The notes under the pieces are model-generated. The model had not been told where the DNA came from. It searched no databases and was given only the letters and a program-made list of their open reading frames with translations. A DNA stretch of 64,000 nt, taken from Piezodorus guildinii. Lineage: Eukaryota; Arthropoda; Insecta; Hemiptera; Pentatomidae. A program made the position numbers and the translations under genes. How positions within the stretch are numbered: position 1 is the first letter of the stretch; every line of letters starts with the position of its first letter. Positions 1 to 11,514 of this stretch are shown here, one piece after another. The stretch covers positions 103,049,906 to 103,113,905 of the forward strand of contig CM041292.1 of assembly GCA_023052935.1 (NCBI GenBank), read 5' to 3'.

Positions 1-918
1 ATGAATCTCAAAGTTTGAGACTCAAACTATAATACAGTATAGTTACAGTATACACAATAATTATAATAATATAATTTCTAATAAATAACTATAGAATTAA
101 AATTTAATTTCCTAACAGGGAAAATATACATATTATTAAATAATAGTTTTGGAATCTAGGAACACAATTAAATATATATGAATGTAAATAAACTATTTTT
201 AGTTAAAGTTTGACCAAAATAATATAACTAATGATATTGTTATTAATTATCGTTATGGAAAGTAGATGAAAGTGTGATATAGTACATCAACTATCACGAT
301 ATTTACTTCCACCAACTTTCCAGCGCGCTCAACGATGTGAATATCGCGATTTCACCTCACCTACACATACCCTATTTGTCACCGTGTATCGCCGCTTTTA
401 ATGTTACTCATTCAAAATTTCTGTATAGTAATTCTTTTGTTTTGCTATATATTGCTTTCATGCTATTATAATATAGAAATAACCTACATGAAATGATTCA
501 TATATGATAATAACGAATGTTAGATTCACAAATTATTTATATTTGCATGCCTTAATTATGAACGAAACATGAAACTGTTGATATGCAGTAAATATGTATA
601 TAAAACATGTTCCTATGTTAAAAACTGCTATATCTTTAGCTACTGGTAATTGATAATAAAATCTGGCAATTGATGAAGTTATAGCCTGAAGGTATCTTCA
701 ACTTCACTTCACAATAGGTTATTCTGAATCTTATATATTTGTCCTGTCCTATACTGGATACTACGCATTGTTTGCTACGTTACCATCGTTGTTTCATAAT
801 TCTAAAATGATCACTAGAGTCGCGAATGTACAAATCAGTAGACATTTCCATTGATCAACGAAGCTGTGACGCTGTGACCTATAAATGTAGAACATGAGGA
901 ACAAACATCGATTAAGAG
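1..918. other. AT-rich stretch, nothing recognised
   Basis: No reading frame with recognisable content and no clear repeat unit is visible. The DNA is strongly AT-rich with short homopolymer runs. Bases 300-400 are somewhat richer in GC but I see no motif in them. Confidence 0.5.
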
Positions 919-1188
919 TTGGATCCGAGAGACAGCAATGTGCAACCCCTATCCGGCATTGATCCAATAGGTATCCAATGGGTGAACAGATTGGACAGGA
1001 ATAAACAAAGGGAGTGGAGGATTGGAGCTAACTGTGTCAATGGCTCATCCATATTGATAGCTCCTCCTCGACACTCTCCCTTTCATTGTAGCCACCGGTT
1101 GGGGTCCAATATGTTTGTGCGCTACGGACAAATATTGCCGCTAATGGACCTGTCTCTTGATGGGATTCCAAATTCTTCCATTGAGTAA
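919..1188 (+). other. GC-richer island with an unassigned open frame
   Basis: An 89-codon frame is open here, but only from a TTG codon, and it resembles no family I know. The base composition is clearly less AT-rich than on either side, so this may be a remnant of an exon or of a mobile element. No splice sites or neighbouring exons support a gene. The opposite strand also has open stretches, so even the strand is uncertain. I give no function. Confidence 0.12.
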
Positions 1189-1305
1189 ATGTCACAGCTG
1201 TAGGTCTATCAGCGATAAAGAATCAATGAAGCTTACTTAATGATGAGAGATTAACAATAAAATAATCGATATATTAAAAAATGAAAACTAAAATTATGTA
1301 AATCT

Positions 1306-2142
1306 GGTGCGTCCAACACACGAATTTCATTTACCTCCGTTGTTAAAATCAATTAAAGAATTTTTAAATACATTTAGAGATAAAAATAAATCCTCAAAGA
1401 ATTAATTAAAATGAATTTAAATAGAAACATGTATTTTATTAAATAATCTGTTATATTTTTATCTACAACAATCAGTTAGTTTTATGGGCTATACATAACT
1501 CTCCATTAACCTTTACCATTCCGCGTATTAGATAATATTTTTTCTACAATCTATAGCTATTATACGTCTGTATTACTATTCTTGTGTTCAATAATACAAA
1601 AATTGCATTAAAAATATTTTTCCACTTTTCTCCTTTATTTATTTAGCCGTTATTTATCAATGGTAACAAGATAATTCTTTTTACAGAACCTAACAAATTA
1701 AAGTAACTTTAGAGAAAGAAAATTTAAAATATCGGCATTTAAGCCCTGTCAGACTATTTCAATCAGAATAAAACCTACATGATGTTAAAGCCCATTCAAT
1801 TTCACATAGGTATAGCGAGTTTAGTCAAAATCGTTGGAGCTATTTTTTTGAGAAAATCGTAAAAAGGTCTAAAACGCATGGTATAAAGTGCCTCTTTTGG
1901 TAAGCTCATTTTGATGAAAAAAGTTTTGTCACGTCTCGGGCGTATAGTTGTCTCAAATACGAAATTTCAGTTTCATAGTACTAGACGCTGGGCTTACCGC
2001 ACACACACACTCAGATATTTTTGCGGGACTTGGTCATTTGGACTCAGGGGACCCTAAAACGTGTATTTCCTTTAAAAACTGGAATTCAAAAATGTTTTCG
2101 ATCGCAATTCTTTCCCTTACTATTTATTTCATATATAGGTAA
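1306..2142 (+). repeat. Repeat X, copy 1 (near full length)
   Basis: About 830 bp. It starts with a CTGGTGCG-type end followed by CAACACACGA and a CTCCGTTGTTAAAATCAATT-like block. It continues through a stretch containing AAATATCGG and ATTTCAATCAGAAT, and ends near ACGATCGCAA and CATATATAG. The same order of blocks recurs at about 16.0-17.3, 19.6-20.7, 29.8-30.1, 33.3, 35.3, 38, 42.2 and 62.3 kb on both strands. It has no coding capacity. I found no terminal inverted repeats and no TSD, so its class is open. The right end abuts a LINE fragment. Confidence 0.75.
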
Positions 2143-2924
2143 GTATAGTGAAGACACGGAAACCATACAACTAAATACAAGTGTGTTAATAAAAACCGGT
2201 AAAGAAATATGACTCGAATTAAATACCGATAAGACGAAGTATATGATTAGTAGCAGAAACGGTGTCGATCTTGGTAATATTGATGTATCAGGTCATACTT
2301 TTGAGCACGTAGAGAAATTCAAGTATTTAGGTTCAATTATAACTAGAAGAAATGAAATCCAGGAAGAAATAAAGTCTCGGTTAAAGGTGGGAAATGCGTG
2401 TTATTATTCAGTTGCTAAGTTACTTAGGTCGCGGCTTCTATCTAAAAACTTAAAGATTAGAATTTATAAAACTATTATTCTTCCAACGGTTCTTTACGGA
2501 TGTGAAACGTGGCCGCTTACTTTGAAGGATGAACAACGGCTTAAGGTTTTCGAAAATAAGGTATTGCGTAAAATATTTGGTCCAAAGAGAGATGAGGCCA
2601 CTGGGGAGTTTAGAAGGTTGCATAACGCGGAATTGCGGAACTTGTATCCTGTGAATATAATTGAGCTGATTGCATCGCGGAGACTCAAATGGGCGAGTAA
2701 AGTTGTTGGGCTCGATGACGAGCGGATTCCGAGAAAGTAGGTATTTGCTGATCCGACTGGAAGGCGTCCGAAAGGTAGGCCGAAGCGGAGATGGGAGGAT
2801 TGCGTTAAGGCTGATCTCGGGAGCTTGGGCTTGAATGGTGAGCATTGGACGAGTCTGTGTAGCCGGAATTTGGTGGTATCGGCATCGAACCTTCGGGTTC
2901 GCTAAGCCTATTATTATTATCATT
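2143..2924 (+). pseudogene. LINE reverse transcriptase, 3' end (family A)
   Basis: This is the C-terminal part of a non-LTR retrotransposon reverse transcriptase, 5'-truncated after the active site. Visible landmarks are EDTETIQL, a KYLGSI block, YKTIILPTVLYGCETW, FENKVLRKIFGPKRDE and a terminal RRLKWASKVVG / GRRPKGRPKRRWED tail. The last two are typical of RTE- or L2-like elements; the clade is my inference. Two in-frame stops, at about 2210 (KEI*LELN) and 2738 (PRK*VFADP), kill the frame. The 3' end is a short (TAT/TTA)n tail. Two closely related copies lie at 22.7-24.0 kb (minus) and 27.9-28.4 kb. Confidence 0.85.
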
Positions 2925-3954
2925 TTCTGTGCTCAATGGATTTAACATTAAACTAATAATCTCTAGGTGCTGGGTTCTAGTCCGGCTGTCGCTCGACTCG
3001 GTGCTCAAAGACTGGGAGGAAATCCTGACGGTTTAGGGGATTGAGATAGAAAACATCTTTAAGCGTTAACCTCGATGCACAACCGTTGTCCTAGAACGAA
3101 TAATGAACCAATAACATAAACATCATAAAAGACAATATGTAATAATACTCTGTTAACTTATGCAGTTTTATTATGCTAATTGACGATATATTAAAAATAA
3201 TAATGATTATTTAATGGTGGCAACAATCAAATAGAATGAGAACTACAATAAACCTACCATTACATTAATTAATGAAAATAGTACAGATGATTACGTGGAG
3301 TGTATCGACCAAACTAATAAATTTAAATTTAATAAAGCCTCTTGGGACAGGCTAGTTATTAAGTGGGAATCAACTAATTATTCTGTTTAAATAATATTTA
3401 AAACAAGGTTTATTCTACTGAAGCCTGTAATAAAAATACTATTCCCTGTTTTTAATGACCTTTATTTGCAGACTGAAAATAGATTCCTGCAAACTTGATA
3501 TGGAAGTTAGGTTAAAACTATTTCCTGACCGAAACACAACATTGTATGGTATTACTAATTATAAGATGGATTTTTCGCAAATGCTCGTAGCATGATAGCA
3601 ACTATCGAAACTTATGATATTTTAGAACAATTTTGATTAGAAAACTAGAAAACTTTTATTACTTACTTTTTTAATGTACGAGTATTTATAGTACCTTTAC
3701 AAAGGACGTTTTTCTCAACCGAATTCCTTGATCTAGCCTCTACATTTCTTTCAATGAGTAAATCCATCTTCCCTTAATCCCTGCTCAGCTATACTCTATT
3801 TGACTTTATTTTCGAATTACAGGTTTCTGATTAATTAATTTAAGTTAATGATTAATTTAAGAAACTTTGACAATATTTTATTTATTACAAAACAAAAAAA
3901 ATTGACATAAAATTTAATTTTCCATCTGCATTTCCTTTGCAATAAGCAAATTTG
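2925..3954. other. AT-rich gap, nothing recognised
   Basis: I see no supported gene or repeat. Frames on the minus strand near 3835-4065 only overlap the end of the jockey-like fragment that follows. Confidence 0.45.
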
Positions 3955-4685
3955 TGGACTGCTGAAGCAGCGGCTCATCACAGCAGAGTTCGTTAAGTGA
4001 TCAGCATATCTATTGGCCACCGCCTGCGTAGTCGTCGGGGTGGGCTGTAAGGATTCGTAGAGCATTTTAATGTTTCTGTAAGAGGGTTGGTGTTGTATGT
4101 TAGTCTTTGGTGGAAGTTATTGTATTGTTCTGTAGCAGTAGCTGAAATAGTCGGAATGTTTAAGTCGTTATGTATAACGTTATTTATTACGTAGAACGGT
4201 GCGTCTACTATTTTGCGCAGCACTTTCGACTGAAAAGACTGTATTCTTTGGATACTTGATAGTTTAGCAGAGCCCCATAGTTCTATCCCGTATGTTCAGA
4301 TTGGTTTTAGCAAAACTTTGTAAAGAGTTAGTTTGTTGGTTAATGATAATTTAGAGCGTCTGTCAAGTAATCTAGATAAAAGACCGGATCGTCTGTTGAG
4401 TTCTTTGCGTTTTTGTCGAATGTGGGTCCTCCAGATCAGTCTTTTGTCCAAGTGAATACCTAAATATCGAATTTCGTCGGAAGTCGGAATAGGAATATTA
4501 TTAAGTTAAAAATAAAATTAATGGAAGGAAAAGGTTTATGGTTCAGGGTGAACACTACATGAGCACATGAGAAATTTCATCAAGGTGGTTTTGGAGGGAT
4601 ATTGCCGCTTGTAAAGGATCCTTATCTGAACAAAGAACAGCTGTATCATCAGCAAAAGTAGCCAAAAGAGTCCAATGGCAATATA
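3955..4685 (-). pseudogene. Jockey-like LINE, ORF2 3' end (variant 2)
   Basis: Reading the minus strand from about 4685, the frame gives LLATFADDTAVL, which is the FADD active-site box of a reverse transcriptase. After a damaged stretch come EIRYLGIHLDKRLIW, RRSKLSLTNKLTLYK, TYGIELWGSAKL, VLRKIVDAPFYV and finally PPRRLRRRWPIDML. This order is the thumb and C-terminal region of jockey-clade ORF2. One TGA replaces the Trp expected before TYGIELW, and there are frame breaks upstream. The copy at 38.7-39.3 kb belongs to the same variant. Both differ from the variant seen at 7.6, 22.3, 24.0, 32.2, 46.9 and 51.1 kb. Confidence 0.85.
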
Positions 4686-4845
4686 AAAACTTAATTTTAT
4701 CTATTATATGAAAAGAAATTGGATATAATTACTAAAAAATATTACTTCATATGTTTGCGACATTGCTATCTCTGTTGCTAAAATTCTTTTTCTTTGTACA
4801 TCTCAGGTAAACACGACATTAATCATTGATTTAACCCACCTATTC

Positions 4846-4851
<6 letters not shown>

Positions 4852-4910
<59 letters not shown>
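4852..4910. repeat. (TA)n microsatellite
   Basis: An uninterrupted AT/TA dinucleotide run of about 59 bp. It is one of several long (TA)n tracts in the window. Confidence 0.97.
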
Positions 4911-4913
<3 letters not shown>

Positions 4914-5434
4914 GTATTATTTACTTCCAATTCTATAAATATATCGTTTTTTTGTAAAAAAATAAAATAAAACTTAATTTTATCTATTACTAGCTGTTTA
5001 TTTCTGCCAGTCCTTTAAATTAACAATTTAGAACATCGTTCTAATTCAGGATTTTATTGGACCTTTAGGAACAAATGTTATTAAAAACGTTAATAATTTA
5101 ATTTAAAAATAAGAAAAGTGGGTCAACTAACCAATAAGGTGGTTATTGTTCTTATTTGCACATGTTTTCTACATAGCTGTATTTTAGGCCATGTCCTTGA
5201 ATTTAAAAAATAATAGTAATTACGTTACAATGGTGGATCCAGGTGAGAATAGAGAAGAAAATTGGGAATTACCTCTCCATCTCAAAATGGCTACCAAGAA
5301 TTAAAAAAAATTAATTCAAAAAAGATAAGGCTGTTTACCATTTTTATAATATTAAAAAATACCTACTGGTACCAATATTTGTGATTTATGTCACATAATA
5401 AGCTTGTTTGATTAAATTGAAGCTGTATATATAA

Positions 5435-5437
<3 letters not shown>
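4911..5437. other. AT-rich gap, nothing recognised
   Basis: No gene or repeat that I can support lies between the two (TA)n tracts. Confidence 0.4.
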
Positions 5438-5488
<51 letters not shown>

Positions 5489-5489
5489 T
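5438..5489. repeat. (TA)n microsatellite next to the mariner
   Basis: A slightly interrupted TA run that ends directly at the left boundary of the mariner remnant. Mariners insert at TA, so a TA tract is a plausible target. Confidence 0.95.
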
Positions 5490-6203
5490 GGTTGTGTCAC
5501 AGGTAAAGGATTTTTATTAAACATACGATATGACAACAAGATAATTTTATTCGAAGTATTTACCTTCTTTTTCTACACATTTTTCCCAACGTAACACCAA
5601 CTTTTTTATCTCCGAACTGAAAAACTCTGAGCTTTGAAGTGAAACAAAATCTGAAAACGCACTTTTCACTTGATCATAATTTTCAAAAAGTTTTCCTTTG
5701 ACGAAGTTGTCTAAATTCCTGAACAGGTGGTAATCTGTTAGTGACAAGAATATGGTGGGTGCGGAAGAACTTCGTAGTTCAGTTCTTTTAATTTTTGCAC
5801 GGTATGTTTTGAAAACATGGGGTCTTGCTGCCGCTCAGTGAGATCATGAGGTACCCATGTATCGAGCTTTTTTACTTTCCTAATACACTTTAAATGTCTG
5901 GAAACGGTAGATGCACTTGCATTTAGTAGTGCTGAGAGTCCTTTAACTGTTTGGTAGGGGTTTCCTTCAACTGTATGTTTGAGGACATCGTTGTCTATTA
6001 CGGACGGAGGTCTTCCTCGGGGACAAGATATCCAAGTCAGTATCCCCAGCTGAAAACTTAACAAACCAACGGCGAATGGTTTGTTCATTAACACTTCCTT
6101 CCCCGAACGTCTTGCAAATACTTCTAGCGGCCTCAGCTGCTGAATGGCCGAGTTTAAACTCGTACAAAAATATTACTCGAAAATCTCATGTTTTCATGTT
6201 CAT
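5490..6203 (-). pseudogene. Mariner transposase with its catalytic core deleted
   Basis: Reading the minus strand from about 6203: an N-terminal helix-turn-helix region (FRVIFLYEFKLGHSAAEAAR, TIRRWFVKFSAGDTDL), a frame change, then RGRPPSVIDND, a second HTH (ASASTVSRHLK) and WVPHDLTERQQ. These are the marks of a mariner of the SETMAR/Hsmar1-like type. The sequence then jumps straight to the C-terminal end (VQKLKELNYEVLPHPPYS, TDYHLFRNLDNF, a KKLVLRWEKCVEKEGKYF-like tail). The missing block holds the first two catalytic aspartates, and the PD after PPYS, carrying the third, is also lost. There is an early in-frame stop near the start. The left end reads TTGGTTGTGTCAC; I could not find its inverted partner on the right. 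Confidence 0.9.
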
Positions 6204-6386
6204 ATTTGGAGGTATACTAAAAAGTGGGTAATTGATTGGGAAGCTAATGGTTATAATACAAGGTACATGATTAGTAACTGTTTACTTTAAATATGTAAAC
6301 ATTCGGAACAAAACAACAGAGACCTGCAAAATCCTTTATTTATTTCAGAAACTATAAAAACGAACATTTCATGTGAAACAACACAA

Positions 6387-6392
6387 TATATA

Positions 6393-6472
<80 letters not shown>
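6387..6472. repeat. (TA)n microsatellite
   Basis: About 86 bp of TA with TG/GT interruptions at its left edge. The minus-strand frame reading YIYIYI through it is an artefact of the repeat. Confidence 0.97.
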
Positions 6473-6474
<2 letters not shown>

Positions 6475-7636
6475 CCTTCTTAAAAACTGTCCCTGTCGTA
6501 CAATGCATTAGATAATACAGAAATAAATACATTCTGTCCAGTTTGTCTTTTGCGTCAAACTTTCTCTCTTCGGCGAACTTTCGTAAATATATGATACTTA
6601 ACGTAGCGATATTATTTTAGCAAAGAAAGTTGGACCTCCGAGAAATATTGAGGTGTTTAATGACTCTCTTTAAGATAGGCGTAGAAGAAACGCCGAGGTT
6701 AAGAATTACACCTATTAGCGGAATGACGTGTAATTAGGGAGATTTGAAGATGAAGAATGTTGATCCTGCGTATTACCTGCAAAAGTGCCCCAGATTTAGG
6801 TCAGATGGAGGGCTCCCTATTGGTCACTTTCCTTGGCTAACTTCACCAGATGAATACTTACAGCGACACAACTTTCTTCTGTTCCCATGCTCCAAGTAAC
6901 TAGGTTCTTAATTAGGTATGTTTTCGCTAGCCTCTAGCATTGGCCACATGTAGGCATTGAACCGGCCAAGTGGAAGAGTAGATTTACAATGCGCAATCTA
7001 GGGTAAGTGATGTTGCTCATTAGGCTTAATCCTTAATGAAATGAAAAAGTATTTCTTTGGATTTCCAGAAATAAGTATTAGTAATAATATAATTATTTTA
7101 CTTTACCGGCAGCTCTGAATTTCAATGCATAAATAATGTATAAACTTCCTTATTTAATGGTACAATAATTTCCTTTTTAGAAAATACATAGCGAGGGAAA
7201 GTGTGGTGATCGGACTATTTTCAAACCCGTTTTTAAATTGAAATACATGTTTCAAGTCCAAACCCCTACTTTCATGTGAGTTTTTTTTTAATGGCTTAGC
7301 TTAACGTGCCATTTCTGTCTGCATAACGTCTTTAATTAAACAATTACGCAACACTCACTGTTAGTAATAATAAAAAAAAAAAAAAAGATATATAAACGTC
7401 GAATTTGAAGGAAATATGGATAAAAATAAATTTTAATTTTTATTTTTAGCACAGAAATGAAGCATTTAATAAACCTCTGGAAAAATGAAGGACAGCGCAT
7501 TTTATTTAGTTGAAATATTGATTTGCTATTAGTAGGAAAGAAAAGAAAGAAATTCAAAAGAAGTATTATCAAATATTTTAACACAGTAATATAGTCGTGT
7601 ATTGTATAAAATATTGACGTGCCATGTTTATCCATT
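6473..7636. other. Gap, nothing recognised
   Basis: Bases 6560-6980 are less AT-rich, but I find no coding motif there. The remainder is AT-rich, with a poly(A) run near 7372-7386. No repeat family used elsewhere in this annotation matches. Confidence 0.4.
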
Positions 7637-8169
7637 AAAAAAAAAAATATATTCATATTTACAACTGTATTGTACAACACATCTAGTAAAATCTAGTAAG
7701 CCTACCCATCGGCAGCACTCTAAAAATATTCTAAACTAGAAGGTCTCGAGGCCATCTTCATTTCAGACACCTCCGAGGATTTTCAGGAATTGACGAGGAA
7801 GCGAGGATTGAAACTAGTGGGTTAGAATGGGATGGAGTTTGTCATGAAAGGATTGATACCTGGTTCGGGCCAAATCAGCTACATAAGGAATATTAAGGTC
7901 TTTAAGGATGAGCTTATTTACGAATTGTTACGACAAAGTAAGGAGCGTTGAGGATTTTTCGGAAGGATTTTGGATTGTAAGGATTGAAGACAGGAAAAAT
8001 TTGATGGTTTAGTGAGCCCCAAAGCTCAATTCCGTAAATCCAGATAGGTCTTATGATGTCATGTAGATGTAGTCTTTTGTAGTTAAGTGGAAGGTAAGAG
8101 CTCCTGTCTAGTAAGTGTTGAAGTAACCGAAAGTGGCGAGCATTTCTTGTCGTTTCAGTTAGTGTGCGG
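7637..8169 (-). pseudogene. Jockey-like LINE, 5'-truncated 3' end
   Basis: The minus strand reads RTLTETTRNARHF, RSSYLPLNYKRLHLHDIIRP, YGIELWGSLNHQ, FRKILNAPYFV and, after a frame break, NPLVSILASSSIPENP near the 3' end. This is the terminal part of a jockey-clade ORF2 and matches the copies at 22.3, 24.0, 47 and 51 kb. ATGTTTATCCATT at 7624-7636 and ATGTTTACCATT at 8170-8181 flank it and form a probable TSD that differs by one base. The 3' poly(A) expected next to the left TSD is not clear. Confidence 0.85.
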
Positions 8170-8181
8170 ATGTTTACCATT

Positions 8182-8787
8182 TAAAAATATGGTTTTAAAT
8201 TGCCTGGATTCCATGAGTAATTAATTAAGATAATTATCCATTTTTGGTAATTTTGAAATACAATTGGAATCCTTTTTAAAAGGGCTATGTGTTTTCCAAT
8301 TTACTGACATACATACATATACAAAACATTTTCATGGCTAAATTTTGATGGTTGAGATATCCAGGGCTTTAGGGTATCATTCTTCTTCTATGTCTTATTC
8401 CTTGAATCCTCTAAAGGCTGTGCTATTCGGGCTCTAGAGGTGGAGGGGTGTATTTTTTGCATATTACCTTTCGCTATTCTAGGACCCTCCTGCTTCTAGA
8501 CCAATTCTATTTTATATGAATATATTTTGTATTGTTTAACAAACAAAATAAATAATAAATATTCTTTATTGTTTTAGGCTAGCCTATACAAATGGAATTG
8601 AGTTTTCACAAAATTAATCCACTTATACATAAATCAAATAAATGTATTCGAATGTAATAAAAAAATAAGCTTTCTTAACAAAATAAATACATAAATAAAA
8701 TATAACTATAGAAATATAACAAATGAATACAAATTGTAAATATTGTAATAGTTTAAATTATTTTATTTTGATATTGTTCGTGTACCT
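8182..8787. other. AT-rich gap, nothing recognised
   Basis: No supported feature. The short GC-richer stretch at 8380-8500 has no motif that I recognise. Confidence 0.4.
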
Positions 8788-9076
8788 CTACAACCATAAG
8801 GGGTCTTGGCTCAGTAAATAAGAGAAATACTGTTTCTAGGCCAACGACCTTCAATGAGAGGATTCGGCCGAGATCACGCTCAGTCGTCAGGGTTTTTCCC
8901 ATTTTGGGTACCCTACTTTATAGAGACTGGGTATTGCCCAGGAGGGTCTCCATACCCTAGGTCGTCTCACGGCTGAAATAATTAAATAAATAATATCCAG
9001 TCACAGCGAGGATTCAAATCCAGCACCTGGGGAACAGAATACTAATGCTCTATCGACTTGGCCACGCCTCTCCTTC
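8788..9076 (-). mobile_element. tRNA-headed SINE, family Z, copy 1
   Basis: Read on the minus strand, the element begins with a tRNA-like head: GGCCAAGTCGATAGAGC resembles an A box, and GGATTTGAATCC resembles the B box GGTTCGAnnCC. An unrelated body follows. A second copy at 20738-21056 has the same head and body, including GAGATCACGCTCAGT and TCACGGCTGAAATAA (plus-strand spelling). The two copies together, on the same strand, show it is a dispersed element and not a tRNA gene. The closing acceptor stem of a functional tRNA is missing. Confidence 0.75.
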
Positions 9077-10027
9077 ATTTCGATATTGTGCTTAAATGAA
9101 ATTATTCTTGAGAGATAAAAATTTCTCAGCTTTAAACATTGTATAACATAATAAAATAAATCATCAAATTTCTTTTAATTGTCTATTAGTAACAAATATT
9201 CTATTATAAGATCATTGTCTAATCTATTTTCAATATACGTCCTTATGTATGTATTTATAGATGCAGAGTGAACGTCAAAGTCCTGTCAGTGTTTACTTCC
9301 GAGTATTTTAGCACTGACAGAAACAAGTAGGAAGATACACCTTAAACACAACAACCGCTGGAAACCGAAATGCAGTGAACTGAAATTGCTTTGAGTAAAT
9401 AAAGCTGTGTTGACGGGCAGTGGGGCAGTTAGGGTGGCTAATTAATACATTTCCCTATCCTCCTCAGTCTCTCAAAACATTATACGTTTTCACTGAAATT
9501 CATTACCCAGTTTGGTAATGTTATGCTAATGCCGACATGAATATTATTATACGTTGTAACAGTTTTTCGATTTCCCTATTTTCCATATTCCCACAATTTC
9601 CTAACAATTCTGAGATCATCATTCGGTTTTCTTATTGGAACTTTATACTGGTTGTCAAATCTAATATTGAAATTTTAAGTGCTATCTACTTTAGCTCCCA
9701 TTTATATTGATATCTCCTTCCCACACTGGTCTAGTGGATCATAGTCGATGACAGACAAAACTGTAAACATAGAATATGTAAAATATTGTTTATACCAAAG
9801 AGAGAGAGAAATTTTAAAATAATTTATTGATATAAGATTTTTTCTAAATGGATTTTCAGAAAATGTGAAAAATAAACACATAAAATTAATGTAAAATCAA
9901 TCTACGGAAAGAGTATTTTCGTGAAAAGGTACTGTGAGGTATTTCAATTTTATTTTTTTACTCCTTACAAAATTTCCTTAATATTTTGTAATAAGTTCAT
10001 AATAGCATTTTTTAAATAAGTTTTTGC
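9077..10027. other. Gap, only a small inverted repeat seen
   Basis: CTGTCAGTG and CACTGACAG form a short inverted repeat at about 9282-9320. Otherwise I see nothing recognisable. Confidence 0.4.
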
Positions 10028-10419
10028 AATCGAGACGTTGATTTCCAAAAGGTACAAAAGGACATTTTTTACGAAATTGATTTTTTTACATGTTTGTATT
10101 CTCGTCATTTAGTTATATCTAAATATTCTATTTGATGTTATCAAACGAATTCTCAAGTCCTTAAAAAAACGCGATTTAGAAATGCGGTCATTTTCTAAAT
10201 GTACTAATTACGCATTTATTTTCGTTCCAAATCATTCTAAAAAAATTCATTTCATAACTTTAATATGATGTTATTATTATGGTAAAAAAATAATTCTAAA
10301 TTTTAATGCAAAAAGACCCAAATTAGCTAGTTTAATAATATAGCAATGAGAGATTTTCGCGCTTTCTGTAAAATTTCCTAGAATGGATATAGTACCTTTT
10401 GGAAATCAACGTCTCAATT
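10028..10419. mobile_element. MITE-like element with 28-bp inverted ends
   Basis: The left end 10028-10055 contains GAGACGTTGATTTCCAAAAG and continues GGTAC. The right end 10392-10419 is its reverse complement, with one mismatch over 28 bases. The 392-bp unit has no coding capacity and an AT-rich interior. Matched outward ends on a short non-coding unit are what a non-autonomous DNA transposon leaves. I cannot fix the TSD or the superfamily. Confidence 0.65.
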
Positions 10420-11030
10420 ATAGATTTATTTGTTCAACCTTTGGCCATGATTTTCTGCATCAGTTCAGCATTATTGTCTAATGTATAAAATGATTTATTT
10501 TGGACTTAGGTATTGTACCTTAATAAATTTCTTCCTCAGAAAATAAATCCTGGTTGACCTAACGCTCATACAACGTGTTTCTTTATCTATTAGTAATTTT
10601 ATTATCTGTAACATGAATGTATATAGAGTAAAACCAAATTCTATTTGAATAATTAATCTATAAAAATAAATAGACGAAACCATGGTTACGCATGATATTG
10701 ATCAAGAGGTAACAGTGGTTTTATTGACTTCATTTATGTTGTTTGTAAATACCTTCTCCAACTTATCTATTATTTATCGTTAGTCAATCTTATGGCATTA
10801 ATTCCAAAAATCAAACTGAGCCTAGAACCATTGAAGTATGGGAAGATCTATTTAATCTTTTTATTAATCTTCTATATTGCTTTTGGTGAGTGAACTTTAA
10901 ACAAATATTATTTCATGGTTCATTAATATATTTTATTCCTATTCCAGCTTAAGAGAAATAGGATTAGTAATATTTATATAATACAGTATTTATATTTTTA
11001 AACTATTAAACTGCGGGATTAGATCTTTTT
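10420..11030. other. AT-rich gap, nothing recognised
   Basis: Only short chance frames are present. No repeat from this window matches. Confidence 0.4.
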
Positions 11031-11514
11031 TTAACCTGGATCCGCATGGCTCTTTAGGAACATTAAATGATTGCCTCGAATGTATGAATCTTTTAGATCT
11101 TCAGGACATTTAAAATTTGAAAAGATTACAATACTTCGGATAGTTTTCACAGGTTTAGATTCGAATTGATACTGACCCTCAGACAAGAGTGGGATGGTAG
11201 CCTGTAGAATAACGCGTCCCTCTTCCTCTAGTTGGAGCATAAATAGTAGTGTCTTTAATTTGTTTGATGACAATATAGATATACCAAATGAGAGTTTTGA
11301 GAGTTGGACAAATATATAAAAAAATAAATTTCTCAAACCAAACTCCAACCACAGCACCAACCCATACTTCCAGGTACACGTTCTCTGTTTGCCATCCTCT
11401 CCTTCCAGACCTGAGCTTTCTTATCCTGTTATCATAAATACTACTTTTATAACATTCATACCATATAAGCCCATTACATCTAGGACATCCTGCCATGCTG
11501 TTATTTCTGACCAT
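11031..11514 (-). other. Unassigned reading frames, possibly degraded protein
   Basis: Two overlapping minus-strand frames look more protein-like than chance. The upstream one has a Cys pair (AGCPRCNGLIWYECYKSS) that suggests a zinc ribbon, followed by RIRKLRSGRRGW. The downstream one reads LEEEGRVILQATIPLLSEG and FKCPEDLKDSYIRGNH before a stop. I do not recognise the family. It could be a broken transposase or a pseudogene exon. Base composition does not differ from the flanks, which argues against a maintained exon. Confidence 0.2.

Noticed and set aside
2450..2923. A 157-codon minus-strand frame
   Set aside because: It is antisense to the family A reverse transcriptase; the same antisense protein appears at 22.7-23.2 kb for the same reason.
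4852..6472. Three (TA)n tracts as a possible replication origin or matrix attachment region
   Set aside because: (TA)n tracts are scattered throughout the window (38.1, 43.9, 60.9 kb) and nothing else supports such a role.
6287..6532. Minus-strand frame with a long YIYIYI stretch
   Set aside because: It is the translation of a (TA)n microsatellite with short open flanks.
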